A stretch of DNA of 64,000 nucleotides from the NCBI GenBank assembly GCA_019510185.1, contig JAEKKV010000011.1, positions 62,001 through 126,000 on the forward strand, given 5' to 3'. The notes under the pieces are model-generated. The model was not told the origin of the DNA and searched no databases. It saw only the letters and a program-made list of their open reading frames with translations. Source of the DNA: Verrucomicrobiota bacterium. GTDB lineage: Bacteria > Verrucomicrobiota > Verrucomicrobiia > Opitutales > Opitutaceae. Below, piece by piece: positions 28,901 to 37,273 of the stretch. The position numbers were made by a program, and so were the translations under genes. Position 1 is the stretch's first letter, and the number at the start of each line of letters is the position of its first letter.

Positions 28901-29514
28901 GCGAGATTCCCCTGCAGGCCGTACAAAGCAATCCGGACGGTTCTTTCCTCGGCTGGATCAAAGTCTGGAGCGGCACGACCAGCCCATCCAGCTTGGGCAC
29001 CGTTTCCTGGCGTCACGGAGCGGCCACGGCTTCGGGCAGCAAATTGCCCTATCCGCTGGGCTTCGGGTTGACGACGGCAGTCGATGCACTCGTTGAGACC
29101 AGCCGTTATACTCCTCCCCCCAAGGGCCAAAGTCTCTTCGGTGCCTCCACCGCTAATAACGCCGCCATCCTCTTCAACGGAGCCGGCATCGAAAATAGCG
29201 ACTTCGGCGCCAAGCTCGTCTCCTCGACCGCGCCCTATAAGTTCACGTTGACCAATACCAACACGGCGGTTTTCCCCAAGGCGGGCGTTGCCAATCCCGC
29301 CGGTTTTAGTGTGACGATCGACCCCCTCACCGGAAAGTTCACCGGCAGTCTCACGATTGTGAATACGGTTTCCGGCCGCGCCGTGAAGCGTAACATCACG
29401 TTCAGCGGAGTATCGGGGCTTGGCGAACAAGGTTTTTTCCTCCTCTTGCCCTTGTCCGGAGGCACGCCGCTATCCGGCTCCGTAGTTATTCTGCCGGCCC
29501 AGTTCTTCCCCTAA
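25948..29514 (+). CDS. Secreted metzincin-type zinc metalloprotease with Ig-like domains
   Basis: 1,188-residue exported protease. Signal peptide LPSLIAILGLATIGLWVASHRTASA is followed by a low-complexity Ser/Ala-rich linker and propeptide-like region. The catalytic site is HEFGHNLGLTHDG, with zinc ligands His336, His340 and His346 and catalytic Glu337. A Met-turn candidate, WAPIMGGT, follows about 30 residues later. C-terminal modules: Ig-like domains at about 549-635 (YYQWNKDGTDIS, GTYYCTVTNSGG) and 636-720 (VQWYYNGSALNN), a He_PIG-type domain at 722-805, then a long beta region (806-1188) with an internal pair of similar halves, ending in GGTPLSGSVVILPAQFFP. Probably degrades extracellular protein; likely surface-bound through the C-terminal modules. 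Confidence 0.88.
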   Translation: MRTPKLGLPSLIAILGLATIGLWVASHRTASAQSPVASSSPTANQAPASQSGAAPASVTSLTAEAAAASPDAVGIFLGDKGPVTIADIPAGAFRTQLEALSPEARQNALGRIAHARIPLTQFNTLRTTPNGFLYQICGTGPDDDHAHSSTPATDAISKVRSSSTTSAATVQSPALASVPISAPPVRHSKPGSSNVLYLDFNGQTITGTEWNTEYRVTTYTAVAYDLDGDRTTFNATEQAVIINVWERVAEDYQGFDIDVTTEAPTSFASNHVGRALITRSTDAKNNLVPVAENRYATGVAFIDVFGNANYASSLSPVWVLYDRAGSSDAIADTVSHEFGHNLGLTHDGQVATSQSARQEYYFGHGLGETSWAPIMGGTSVGKNVTTFSKGEYYLANNTQDDLAIIGAKLGAHADDYSGSFLTATTLNPPGTPTTGHIEASTDGDMFQVLSLNGTVAASISPYRSAFGTYGGNLDILAELYSSSGALLTTFDPDDTTTVSVNYVGTPNSSYFIRVLATGSGDPFSSDPTGYTAYGSMGAYTITNSTVSDLPPTISQQPTGAVVAVGSTATLTTVATGTHLYYQWNKDGTDISGATSATLTLSSITLTQGGTYYCTVTNSGGSVATNSVGVTVYNGTPQTFTVNPATTNTFPTIIGGPFTSVQWYYNGSALNNGDRSGRVTIIGASLRITNITSPDAGIYTLRLQAGGVTIAASTVGAITLAVRIPPTLNVSTPLVSRLGASISPSMVVTGSNLTYIYAGLPAGMTYNAATGTIIGRPTATGTFTVLVTVTDAFGLSSSTSSFTLSLVALPSTLVGNFNGIVSRQSDLNQMLGNTISFSTTSNGQIRGQVLVSGVWVPFTGFLNGSDGSDATAALTLSRNNLPDLLLTLTLPISGAPVTGTLAVAGKSTATIQAWNCPWTKAHPTTLAGSHVFSLATFAPGVGEADRPTGASFGTLAVAADGTVQWTLQPADGSALLKGTSVLGANGEIPLQAVQSNPDGSFLGWIKVWSGTTSPSSLGTVSWRHGAATASGSKLPYPLGFGLTTAVDALVETSRYTPPPKGQSLFGASTANNAAILFNGAGIENSDFGAKLVSSTAPYKFTLTNTNTAVFPKAGVANPAGFSVTIDPLTGKFTGSLTIVNTVSGRAVKRNITFSGVSGLGEQGFFLLLPLSGGTPLSGSVVILPAQFFP

Positions 29515-29521
29515 TCGCGGT

Positions 29522-30541
29522 TCAACCGCCGATATAGCTCATCTCGATCTTGGCCGGGACCGGCTCGCCGCGCGCGAGCCGGTCCGCGCGTTCATCGCTG
29601 TAGCGATCGCGCCGGCCGGCCCAGAGGCCGCCAAGATGGCGGATGAGCGCAGCGTCGTCCGCCCCCTTCCGCAGCACATCGAGCACATCGTGGCCGGCGG
29701 CGGCAAAAAGACAGGTGAACAATTTTCCGTCCGCCGACAGCCGCGCGCGATTGCAGTCCTTGCAAAACGGTTCCGTCACCGAGCTGATCAGCCCGATCTC
29801 GCCCCGGCCGTCGGCATACCGGTAACGCGCCGCCACCTCGCCCCGATAGGCCGGCCCGACCGGTTCGAGCGGCCACACCGCCCCGAGGCGGTCCACGATC
29901 TCCCGCGCCGGCACCACCTGCTCGCGACGCCAGTCGTTGGTGTTGCCCACGTCCATGAACTCGATGAACCGCAACGCGTGTCCTCGCTCGCGAAAATACT
30001 CCGCCATCGCGAGCAGCTCGTGATCGTTCACGCCGCGTCGCACCACCATGTTGATTTTCACCGGCAGGCCCAGCCCGGCGGCCGCGTCGATGCCTCGCAA
30101 CACGCGGGCGACCGGGAAACCCTGGCCGTTCATTTTCCCGGCGGTGGTATCGTCGAGCGAATCGACCGAGACGTTCAGGCGGTCAAGGCCGGCGGCCCGC
30201 AACGCCGGCGCAAATTTTTCTAAAAGCCAGCCATTGGTCGTCAACGCGACGTCCGGCACGCGCAGGTCGTGCTTGAGCGCGCGCACGAGGTCCGGCACGT
30301 CGGCGCGCAACAACGGCTCGCCGCCGGTGAGGCGGATTTTGCCGACGCCCAGCGCGGTGAAGGCCCGGGCGATGCGCACCAGCTCGGGAAGCGCCATGAG
30401 CTGCGAGGCCTTGAGGAAAGCGTGATCCGCGCCGAAGACTTCCTTCGGCATGCAGTAGGGGCAGCGAAAATTGCAGCGATCCGTCACCGAAATGCGCAAG
30501 TCGCGCAGCGGGCGGTTGAAGGTATCGTGCACTTCACTCAT
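29522..30541 (-). CDS. moaA: GTP 3',8-cyclase MoaA (molybdenum cofactor step 1)
   Basis: Radical-SAM enzyme converting GTP to 3',8-cyclo-GTP. The N-terminal cluster motif is CNFRCPYC (Cys23, Cys27, Cys30), the SAM-binding TGGEPLLR follows, and the second iron-sulfur cluster has CKDCNRARLSADGKLFTC near the C-terminus. The protein ends SYIGG, the conserved double-glycine tail needed for activity. I chose the ATG at 30541 (MSEVHDTFNRPL); the longer ORF adds residues that overlap the divergent moeA leader. It is divergent from moeA with only 41 bp between the starts. Confidence 0.95.
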   Translation of the reverse strand: MSEVHDTFNRPLRDLRISVTDRCNFRCPYCMPKEVFGADHAFLKASQLMALPELVRIARAFTALGVGKIRLTGGEPLLRADVPDLVRALKHDLRVPDVALTTNGWLLEKFAPALRAAGLDRLNVSVDSLDDTTAGKMNGQGFPVARVLRGIDAAAGLGLPVKINMVVRRGVNDHELLAMAEYFRERGHALRFIEFMDVGNTNDWRREQVVPAREIVDRLGAVWPLEPVGPAYRGEVAARYRYADGRGEIGLISSVTEPFCKDCNRARLSADGKLFTCLFAAAGHDVLDVLRKGADDAALIRHLGGLWAGRRDRYSDERADRLARGEPVPAKIEMSYIGG

Positions 30542-30582
30542 GGTCGGCCCACACCCAAGCACAGCTTCGCGCAAAAACAACC

Positions 30583-31797
30583 ATGCTCATCACCCCCGCC
30601 GACGCCGAACGATTGGTTCTGGACGCGCTCTTCCCGCTTCCCGCCGAGGACTGCCCGCTCGCCCAAGCCCACGGCCGCGTGCTCCGCACCCCGCTGAAAG
30701 CCGATCGCGAGCTGCCCCCGTTCGATCGCGTGACGATGGACGGCTATGCCGTTTGCAGCACTGACATCGTCAACGGAATCAAAAGCTTCCGCGTCACCGG
30801 AATCCAAGCCGCCGGCATGGTGCCGCTCGTTCTGCGCAACGCGGGCGACAGTGTGGAAATCATGACGGGCGCCGCCCTTCCCGCCGGCGCCGATTGCGTC
30901 GTTCCCTATGAAGCCGTTTCCCGCGAGGGCGCCACGATCACGCTCGATTCCGCCGGCGCGGTTTTGCAACCCGGCGCCAACATCCATCGGCGCGGCTCCG
31001 ACGCCGCGACGGACGATCTCCTGGTACCGGCCGGCACGCGGCTCACCGGACGCGAGATCGCCGTGGCCGCCACCGTGGGCGCCGGGACGCTCAGCGTGGC
31101 CCAGCGTCCCAGCGTGGCGGTCATCGCGACGGGCGACGAACTCGTCGAAGTCGATTACGCCGCGCTCGCTCCTCATCAGATCCGAAAATCCAACGATTAC
31201 GCCCTTCGCGCCGCGTTGCTGTCCAGCGGACTGGTTTCCCGCGCCGAACGCTTTCACCTGCGTGACTTGCCGCATGAAATCGAGACGACGTTGCAACGCC
31301 TCATCGCCGGCTTCGACGTCGTAATTCTGACCGGCGGCGTTTCGAAGGGGAAATTCGACCACCTGCCCGCCGCGCTAGCCAAGCTCGGGGTCGACCGCAA
31401 AATCCACGGCGTCGCCCAGCGCCCCGGCAAGCCGTTCTGGTTCGGCATGACTCCGCGGCATACCCCCGTTTTTGCCCTGCCGGGCAATCCCGTGTCGGCC
31501 TACACCTGCCTGCACCGGTATGTTTTTCCCGCGCTCGACCGCCTGGCCGGCGCCACGCCCGCCGCGCCGGATTACGCCGTGCTCGCCGCGTCTCTCCGCT
31601 TTTCCGCCCCGCTCGCCTGGCTGCCTCCCGTCGTGCTCACCACGACGCCCGACGGACGCCGCACCGCCACACCCGCGCCCTCCAACACTTCCGGCGACCT
31701 CGGCGGTCTCATCGGCACCGACGGTTTTATCGAACTTCCTCCCGGCCCGGCCGAATTTCCCGCGGGCACCGTCGCGCGGTTTTACCGCTGGGTTTGA
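30583..31797 (+). CDS. moeA: Molybdopterin molybdenumtransferase MoeA
   Basis: Inserts molybdate into adenylated molybdopterin. Family motifs are PPFDRVTMDGYAV near residue 55, IMTGAALPAGADCVVPYE, the MoCF-fold segment VAVIATGDELVE, the ligase-site ILTGGVSKGKFD, and the GKPFWFG and FALPGNPVSAY segments. Length 404 residues is standard. First gene of the plus-strand molybdenum-cofactor run moeA-moaC-moaD-moaE. Confidence 0.95.
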   Translation: MLITPADAERLVLDALFPLPAEDCPLAQAHGRVLRTPLKADRELPPFDRVTMDGYAVCSTDIVNGIKSFRVTGIQAAGMVPLVLRNAGDSVEIMTGAALPAGADCVVPYEAVSREGATITLDSAGAVLQPGANIHRRGSDAATDDLLVPAGTRLTGREIAVAATVGAGTLSVAQRPSVAVIATGDELVEVDYAALAPHQIRKSNDYALRAALLSSGLVSRAERFHLRDLPHEIETTLQRLIAGFDVVILTGGVSKGKFDHLPAALAKLGVDRKIHGVAQRPGKPFWFGMTPRHTPVFALPGNPVSAYTCLHRYVFPALDRLAGATPAAPDYAVLAASLRFSAPLAWLPPVVLTTTPDGRRTATPAPSNTSGDLGGLIGTDGFIELPPGPAEFPAGTVARFYRWV

Positions 31798-31833
31798 CGT
31801 TTCGCCCCCGGTCGTTGGTCATTGGCTCTCGCC

Positions 31834-32322
31834 ATGCTCTCCCACCTCAACGCGCAAAACCAGCCCGCGATGGTCAATGTCGGCCCCAAGGCCGTCACCC
31901 GCCGCACCGCGCACGCCGTCGCCGTGGTCGTGCTGCCACCCGCTCTCGCCGCGCTGATCACGGACAAGGAGATCACCGGAAAGAAGGGGCCCGTTTTTCA
32001 AACCGCCATCCTCGCCGGCGTGATGGGCGCCAAGCGCACCGGCGATCTCATTCCGCTCTGCCACCCGCTCGCGCTGGAGGATTGCCAGATCGAAATCCTG
32101 CCGGGTGCTCCCGACGCCGCTGGCGCCGTCGAAGTTTCCATCCATTGCCGCGTCTCCATCGAGGCGAAGACCGGCGTCGAGATGGAAGCGCTCACCGGCG
32201 CGACTGTCGCCGCGCTCACGCTCTACGACATGGGCAAGGCCGTGTCGCACGGCATCGTGATCAAGGACGTGCGCCTCCTCGAAAAAACCGGCGGCAAAAA
32301 AGACTACCGCGACGGCGCATGA
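31834..32322 (+). CDS. moaC: Cyclic pyranopterin monophosphate synthase MoaC
   Basis: Converts 3',8-cyclo-GTP to cyclic pyranopterin monophosphate. Diagnostic segments are GDLIPLCHPLALE, GVEMEALTGATVAALTLYDMGKAV, and KDVRLLEKTGGKKDY. The ATG at 31834 is preferred to a TTG 12 bp upstream. Its stop overlaps the moaD start (ATGA), showing translational coupling. Confidence 0.95.
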   Translation: MLSHLNAQNQPAMVNVGPKAVTRRTAHAVAVVVLPPALAALITDKEITGKKGPVFQTAILAGVMGAKRTGDLIPLCHPLALEDCQIEILPGAPDAAGAVEVSIHCRVSIEAKTGVEMEALTGATVAALTLYDMGKAVSHGIVIKDVRLLEKTGGKKDYRDGA

Positions 32323-32561
32323 AGACGCTCCGCGTCCAGTATTTCGCCATCCTCCGCGAGCAGCGGGGGCAGGCTGAGGAAACGCTCTCCACCACCGCCG
32401 GCGATGCGGCCGCGCTCTACGAGGAGCTGCGTGCGAAACACGGCTTCACCCTGCCCGTCGCGCGCCTGCGCGCCGCCGTGAACGGCGAGTTCGCCGCCTG
32501 GCCCGCCCCGCTCAAGGACGGCGACGAGGTTGTCTTCATTCCCCCCGTCGCCGGAGGCTGA
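32319..32561 (+). CDS. moaD: Molybdopterin synthase small subunit MoaD
   Basis: An 80-residue ubiquitin-like sulfur carrier (MKTLRVQYFAILREQRG ... EVVFIPPVAGG). The C-terminal Gly-Gly that carries the thiocarboxylate is present, as is the PPVAGG family ending. Its ATG overlaps the moaC stop by four bases and it ends 9 bp before moaE. Confidence 0.94.
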   Translation: MKTLRVQYFAILREQRGQAEETLSTTAGDAAALYEELRAKHGFTLPVARLRAAVNGEFAAWPAPLKDGDEVVFIPPVAGG

Positions 32562-32570
32562 GCCCGCGCC

Positions 32571-33008
32571 ATGAGTTTTCGCATCGCCGCCTCGCCCCTC
32601 GACCCCGCCGCGCTTAAGGCCTCCCTCGCCGACGCCCACGCGGGCGCTTGCGTGACTTTCGAAGGCTGGGTGCGCGACCACAACGACGGCCGGCCCGTGC
32701 AAGCGCTCGACTACGAGGCCTATGGCGCGCTCGCCGAGAAGGAAGGCGCGCGCATCGTCGCGGAGACGCTGGCGAAATTCCCCGTCACCCGCGTCGTCTG
32801 CGTGCATCGCACCGGCAGCCTGAAAATCGGCGACCTCGCCGTGTGGATCGGCGTGGCCTCCGCCCATCGCGGCGCGGCTTTCGACGCCTGCCGCTACTTG
32901 ATCGACGAGGTGAAGGCCCGCGTGCCCATCTGGAAAAAAGAGCACTACGCCGACGGCGCGACGGAATGGATCAACTGCGCAACGCGCGGCGAGTTCTCCG
33001 ATCGCTGA
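32571..33008 (+). CDS. moaE: Molybdopterin synthase large subunit MoaE
   Basis: Catalytic subunit that transfers two sulfurs from MoaD to cyclic pyranopterin monophosphate. Motifs are GACVTFEGWVRDHN, VHRTGSLKIGDLAVWIGV, and the active-site lysine segment VPIWKKEHY near the C-terminus. Length (145 residues) is normal. Last gene of the molybdenum-cofactor run. Confidence 0.95.
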   Translation: MSFRIAASPLDPAALKASLADAHAGACVTFEGWVRDHNDGRPVQALDYEAYGALAEKEGARIVAETLAKFPVTRVVCVHRTGSLKIGDLAVWIGVASAHRGAAFDACRYLIDEVKARVPIWKKEHYADGATEWINCATRGEFSDR

Positions 33009-33012
33009 CAGC

Positions 33013-33055
33013 AAAACGTCCGGGCGAAAACCCGGGCGCGTGTTTTTGTCGGCGA
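33013..33055. terminator. Probable bidirectional terminator after moaE
   Basis: A GC-rich hairpin centred on a GAAAA loop (arms around 33018-33025 and 33030-33037) is flanked by AAAA on the left and a T5 run on the right, between the convergent moaE and rhodanese genes. The stem has small bulges. Confidence 0.55.
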
Positions 33056-33068
33056 AAGAGGGCGACGT

Positions 33069-33455
33069 TTATTTCGCAACCGGCTCGCCGGCTTTCTTCC
33101 AGCCCTCAATGCCGAGGGGGAAATGTTTGACGTTCGCGTAACCCAATTTGTGCGCGGCGGCGGCGCCCAGTTTGTAGGCGTTGCAGCCTTCGTTGGCGCA
33201 ATAGGCCACGATGAGGGCGTTTTTGTCGGCGGGCAGCAATGTGGCGAGCCGGGTCTCGTTCGCCTCGAAATCGATCGCACCGGGGATGTGGCCGGCGACA
33301 TAGGACTCGGTGCCGTTCACATCGATGAGCGTCACCTTGCCCGCGGCGATGGCGGCCTTCAGGTCCGGCAGGGAAATATCGGGATAGGCACCGGCAAAAG
33401 CGGACGACACCAGCGCCAGGCCGGCGATCGCGAAGGCGAAAAGAAGCTTTTTCAT
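33069..33455 (-). CDS. Periplasmic single-domain rhodanese
   Basis: 128-residue exported protein with signal peptide MKKLLFAFAIAGLALVSSAFA and one rhodanese domain. Recognisable blocks are the early LIDVNGTESYVAGHIPGAIDF (CH2A-like) and VAYCANEGCNAY, which gives a candidate active-site Cys, followed by the tail HFPLGIEGWKKAG. It may handle sulfane sulfur in the periplasm. It is convergent with the molybdenum-cofactor genes, but that alone does not show a shared role. Confidence 0.88.
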   Translation of the reverse strand: MKKLLFAFAIAGLALVSSAFAGAYPDISLPDLKAAIAAGKVTLIDVNGTESYVAGHIPGAIDFEANETRLATLLPADKNALIVAYCANEGCNAYKLGAAAAHKLGYANVKHFPLGIEGWKKAGEPVAK

Positions 33456-33558
33456 AAGTATCGGGGGTTGCCCGACCTTATCGCCAACCGTCGCTGATGC
33501 AACCACGCCCGCCGCTTTGCCCGCCGAAACTCCGGCTGCGAACGCTCACCGGAGGCGA

Positions 33559-34020
33559 TCAGCCGCGGCCGCCGCGAAGCAGGAGCACGTTGGCGAGGTC
33601 GTTTTTCTCGAACTCATCCCAATAGGCGTCCTCGATTTCGTGCAGTCGGGTCGCGGCGTCGATCGAAGGGCCGCCCTTGCCTGAAAGCGATTGCTTGGCC
33701 TGCTCGGCCGCGAGATCGCGGTCGGCCAGGCGCGCCACCAGCTCGTGCCAGAACACGTCGTTGGCGTGGTCGCCGAGGATTTTGTTGAGCCGTTCGTCGT
33801 CCAAAAGCTTTTCCGCCGGCACGAGGCGGCCGTCGCTCCCCACGTCAACCAGATCGGCGCACCCCAGCGGCGTGGCCAGCTCGAAGAGCTTCTGCTCGAT
33901 CTCCGCGTAACGCTGCGCCGTGGGCGTATCACGACCTTGGTGACCGATGATCACCTGCGTGCCGAGATGCACGAGCTCGAGCAGCCGGGCGTATTCCTTG
34001 GGCGTAAACATGACCTTCAT
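33559..34020 (-). CDS. Conserved hypothetical protein, cytoplasmic
   Basis: 153 residues from the ATG at 34020 (MKVMFTPKEYARLLELVHLG); a longer ORF to 34101 exists but the chosen start begins with the compact, well-formed part. Mostly charged alpha-helix, with FWHELVARLADRDLA and LHEIEDAYWDEFEKNDLA segments and an Arg/Gly-rich tail (LLLRGGRG). No signal peptide or membrane segment. I do not recognise a family. Divergent from the sensor-kinase operon. Confidence 0.6.
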   Translation of the reverse strand: MKVMFTPKEYARLLELVHLGTQVIIGHQGRDTPTAQRYAEIEQKLFELATPLGCADLVDVGSDGRLVPAEKLLDDERLNKILGDHANDVFWHELVARLADRDLAAEQAKQSLSGKGGPSIDAATRLHEIEDAYWDEFEKNDLANVLLLRGGRG

Positions 34021-34191
34021 GCCCTCAAATGCATCCGACCGACGCACGTGCGCAAGGCCGGACTCTCCGTCCAAATCAGGAATGTAACGCGAGCTTCGCA
34101 CAATCGTGACCTGCCCCCATTGACCGTAAGGCGCCCGCCAATACTGGTTGCAACCCCTTGAAAACCAAGGCGGTTGATCCGTAAAAATCCC

Positions 34192-36438
34192 ATGAAAAAC
34201 CCGCTGTTCTTAATCGCCGCGCTCCGTCGCCGGCCACTGCTCGCATGGACTCTGTTTTTTTACATACCCGTGAGCTTGGTGGCGGCCGTCTCCATCATCG
34301 GCGCGCAACGCTACACGCAAAAACTCAACGCCGAGCTGGCCAACGGACAGCACACCGTCGCCGTGGCGGGATGCATCACCGCCTTCGGTGAACAGATCAG
34401 CAAATCCATCCTGCTCATCGAAAAAAGCGTCCACGACAAAACCAGCCCCGGTAAATCCGTCTACGAACTGCAAGTCGCGGCCGACCGCCTCGACCAGACC
34501 GTCAACGCTTTCAACGACGGCTCCGAAGTCGTCGCGCCCGACGGCGTGCGCTTCATGGTCGACTCCGTCACCGACGAGAAGGCCCTGGCCGTCCTCCAGG
34601 AGATGAACGTCATCTGGGTCGGCATCAAAACGCGCGCCGACGCCGTCGTGCTCACCTCCGGCCCCAAGAAACAAAACTCCGAAGGCATCCCTTTCACCGA
34701 GAGCGCGCTTTCCGAGGCCTCCAGCTTTGTCGCCAGCCAGCAGACGCGCCTGTCCGAGCAGGCCCTCGCCTTTAGCCGCCGCCTCGAGCAACTCGCCAAC
34801 GATCGCGTCAAAGCCCTCGAAACGCCGCGCACCGCCTTGATCGGCGTGGCCGTGATTTCGCTCCTGCTGCTCCCCGGCGCTTTCTTCATCAACCGCGTGC
34901 GCGGCGCTCGCAACGCCGCCGCCAGCCTGGCCGCCGAACTCGGCGCCAGCCAGACCAAGCTCGAGGCGCAATCGCAGGCCCTCTCCATCGCGAAAGCCGA
35001 GACCGACCGCATCATGGAAACCGTTCAGGAAGGCCTTCTGCTCATTGACGCCCGCGGCATCATCGGCGACTACCACTCGCGCGAGCTGACCTCCATTCTT
35101 CGCCAGGAGCAACTCGCCGGCCGCAGCCTGCTCGGAATCCTCGAACGCCTTCTCTCCGAGAAGATGTTCAGGACCACCAAGGATTACATCGACCTTCTCT
35201 TTGATGCCGGCCGCAAGGAAAAGGCCGTCCTCAAGGTCAATCCGCTCACCGACATCGAGGTCAACTTCCCCAATCCCTCAGGCGGCTTCATCAACCGCTA
35301 CCTCGGGTTCTCCTTCCGCCGCATCGTCGAAAACGGCGCCGTCTCCCGCGTCTTCGTCGCCGTGCGCGACATCACCACGCAGATCGAGCTGGAGAAAAAA
35401 CTGCGCGACTCCGAACAGCACAAGGACCGCCAGCTCGATATTCTCCTCGGCATCGTCCACGTCGCGCCCGACGAACTCGAAGCCTTCATCACCTTGGTCG
35501 AGACCGAGCTCGACACCATCAACGACACCCTCCGCGCTGAGCACCTCGTGGCCGCCGGCGGTCAGGGCGAGGCTCTCCGCGAACGCCTCCAGACCGTCTT
35601 CCGCTGCGTGCACAATCTCAAGGGCAACGCCGCCGTCCTCAAGCTCACCACCTTCCAAAAGGCCGCCGATCTCTTCGAGACCAAGCTCAACGAACTCCTC
35701 AGCCGCCCCGTGCTCACCGGCGACGATTTCCTCTCCGTCGTCGTTGCCCAGGCCGGTCTCCGCGTGGACCTCGGCGACCTCAAAGAATTGCGCGGCAAAC
35801 TCGTCGGCCTTCGCCAGCCGGTCGGCGCCCCCGATGCCTCCGCCCAGCCGGCCTCCGCGATCGCCAGCCCCGCCGTGCAGATCGGCGCCGGCCTGCGCCA
35901 GCTCGTGGCCGACGCCGCCCGCGATCTCGACAAGGCCACCACTGTCACCATCGACGAATACGCGCTCCATACCGTCGCCGTCGACCGCCCCGCGCTCGTC
36001 CGCGACGTGCTCATCCAGCTCGCCCGCAATTCCCTGGCGCACAGCGTCGAGCCCGCCCCGCTCCGGCTCGCCGGCGGCAAGCCCGCCGTCGCCACTCTGT
36101 CCGTGCGCTCCCTGCCTCGCTCCGCCGACGGCCTCGTCGGCATCGCTTTCCGAGACGACGGGCGCGGACTCGACCTCGAGGCCATTCGCACGCGCGCCGA
36201 ATCCGCCGGCCTGCTCGCCCCCGGCTCCAGCCACGCGCCGGCCGACATCGCGCGTTGCATCTTCGCTCCCGGCTTTTCCACGGCCGCCGCCGTCGGCGCC
36301 CATTCCGGCCGCGGCATGGGCATGGACATCGTCAAGTCAAAGGTCGTGGACGAAGCCGGCGGGGTCATCGAGGTCCACTCCACCCCCGGCCAGTTCTGCG
36401 AATTCCACCTCTACTTCCCCTCCGCCTCCGCCGCATGA
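34192..36438 (+). CDS. Membrane sensor kinase with PAS, HPt and CheA-like ATPase domains
   Basis: 748-residue kinase. TM1 at about residues 18-40 and TM2 at about 215-237 bracket a roughly 170-residue helical periplasmic sensor; then a coiled coil, a PAS-like domain (METVQEGLLLIDARG ... VFVAVRDITTQIE), an HPt domain with phospho-acceptor His474 in VHNLKGNAAVL (HxxKG), and an HATPase with N-box LARNSLAHSVEP, G1 DDGRGLDL and G2 GRGMGMDIVKSKV. This resembles CheA (His on an HPt, ATPase in the same chain), but it is membrane-bound and has no CheW-like domain. Start at ATG 34192; a TTG 18 bp upstream is possible. The stop overlaps the receiver gene (ATGA). First of a six-gene operon. Confidence 0.88.
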   Translation: MKNPLFLIAALRRRPLLAWTLFFYIPVSLVAAVSIIGAQRYTQKLNAELANGQHTVAVAGCITAFGEQISKSILLIEKSVHDKTSPGKSVYELQVAADRLDQTVNAFNDGSEVVAPDGVRFMVDSVTDEKALAVLQEMNVIWVGIKTRADAVVLTSGPKKQNSEGIPFTESALSEASSFVASQQTRLSEQALAFSRRLEQLANDRVKALETPRTALIGVAVISLLLLPGAFFINRVRGARNAAASLAAELGASQTKLEAQSQALSIAKAETDRIMETVQEGLLLIDARGIIGDYHSRELTSILRQEQLAGRSLLGILERLLSEKMFRTTKDYIDLLFDAGRKEKAVLKVNPLTDIEVNFPNPSGGFINRYLGFSFRRIVENGAVSRVFVAVRDITTQIELEKKLRDSEQHKDRQLDILLGIVHVAPDELEAFITLVETELDTINDTLRAEHLVAAGGQGEALRERLQTVFRCVHNLKGNAAVLKLTTFQKAADLFETKLNELLSRPVLTGDDFLSVVVAQAGLRVDLGDLKELRGKLVGLRQPVGAPDASAQPASAIASPAVQIGAGLRQLVADAARDLDKATTVTIDEYALHTVAVDRPALVRDVLIQLARNSLAHSVEPAPLRLAGGKPAVATLSVRSLPRSADGLVGIAFRDDGRGLDLEAIRTRAESAGLLAPGSSHAPADIARCIFAPGFSTAAAVGAHSGRGMGMDIVKSKVVDEAGGVIEVHSTPGQFCEFHLYFPSASAA

Positions 36439-36794
36439 AACTCCTCATCGTCGACGACTCCCTCATCATGCGCCGCGCCATCGAGCGCAGCCTCGGCCAG
36501 TCGCGCTTCACCGAAGTCCACACCGCCACCAACGGCCTCCTCGCGGTCGAGATGTTCGAACGCCACCAGCCCGACGTGGTCACGATGGACATCACCATGC
36601 CCGACATGGACGGCCTTGCCGCCGTGGACGAGATCATGAAGCGCAACCCCCGCGCCGTCATCCTCGTCGTCTCCGCCCTCGCCGACAAGGCCACCGCCGT
36701 CGAAGCCGTGAAACGCGGCGCCCAAGGCTTTCTCCTGAAACCCGTCACCGCCCAGTCGGTGCAGGCCGCCCTCGACGACATTCTCTCCGACTGA
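36435..36794 (+). CDS. CheY-like single-domain response regulator
   Basis: 119-residue receiver domain. The acidic pocket is VDDSLIMRR (Asp7, Asp8), the phospho-acceptor is Asp52 in VVTMDITMPDMDG, followed by the Ser of LVVSALAD and the Lys of FLLKPV. There is no output domain. It is translationally coupled to the kinase (ATGA overlap) and is followed by two CheX-like genes, so it is the obvious phosphate acceptor and their likely substrate. Confidence 0.93.
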   Translation: MKLLIVDDSLIMRRAIERSLGQSRFTEVHTATNGLLAVEMFERHQPDVVTMDITMPDMDGLAAVDEIMKRNPRAVILVVSALADKATAVEAVKRGAQGFLLKPVTAQSVQAALDDILSD

Positions 36795-36808
36795 CACCCA
36801 CACCCGCC

Positions 36809-37273
36809 ATGGAAGAAGCCATTCTCAAAATTTTCGCCCAAAGCGTCACCCGCTACTTCGCCACCGTCGCAAACGGTCAGGCCGTGCTCGGCACGCCCTA
36901 CCTCAGCGTCGACAACGAATCCGTCGCGTTCGATTTCTCCGCCGTCATCGGCATCACCGGTTCGCATCGCGGCAACATCTACTACACCGCCCCGCGCGAA
37001 AAACTCCACGCACTCCTCCCGCTCATCGGCGAGGCCGCTCCCGACGACCGCCTCTGCGCCGAACTCGTGGGCGAGATCACCAACACCATCTCGGGCAACG
37101 CCCGCGAGCAGCTCGGCGCCGGGTTCATGATCTCCACGCCCTTCATTCTGGAGGGCAAGCCGCTCTCCGTCCACACGGCCAGGGACACCACCTGTTATAT
37201 CATTCCGGTGTCCTGGAACCGGCACTCCTCCCGCGTCCTCGTTTCCCTTCAGCAAAACCCCGGCAACCCGTGA
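36809..37273 (+). CDS. CheX/CheC-family phosphatase-like protein, first copy
   Basis: 154-residue protein with the CheX/CheC fold signature ELVGEITNTISGNAREQLG, which supplies the ExxxN pair used by CheX to dephosphorylate CheY-P. VAFDFSAVIGITGSHRGNIYYT forms the preceding beta region. Starts at the ATG 36809, 15 bp after the receiver gene. Its stop overlaps the next CheX-like gene by four bases (GTGA). Confidence 0.87.
   Translation: MEEAILKIFAQSVTRYFATVANGQAVLGTPYLSVDNESVAFDFSAVIGITGSHRGNIYYTAPREKLHALLPLIGEAAPDDRLCAELVGEITNTISGNAREQLGAGFMISTPFILEGKPLSVHTARDTTCYIIPVSWNRHSSRVLVSLQQNPGNP

Noticed and set aside
28177..29430. Minus-strand open frame opposite the protease gene
   Set aside because: Shadow frame; the plus strand encodes a continuous protease with recognisable zinc motif and Ig-like modules.
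31794..32318. Long frame in which moaD is embedded
   Set aside because: Only the section from 32319 is moaD; the upstream part is a shadow of moaC.
35201..36808. Open frame overlapping the sensor kinase in another frame that joins the first CheX gene
   Set aside because: Only the part from 36809 is real; upstream translation is Ser/Pro/Arg-rich shadow of the kinase.
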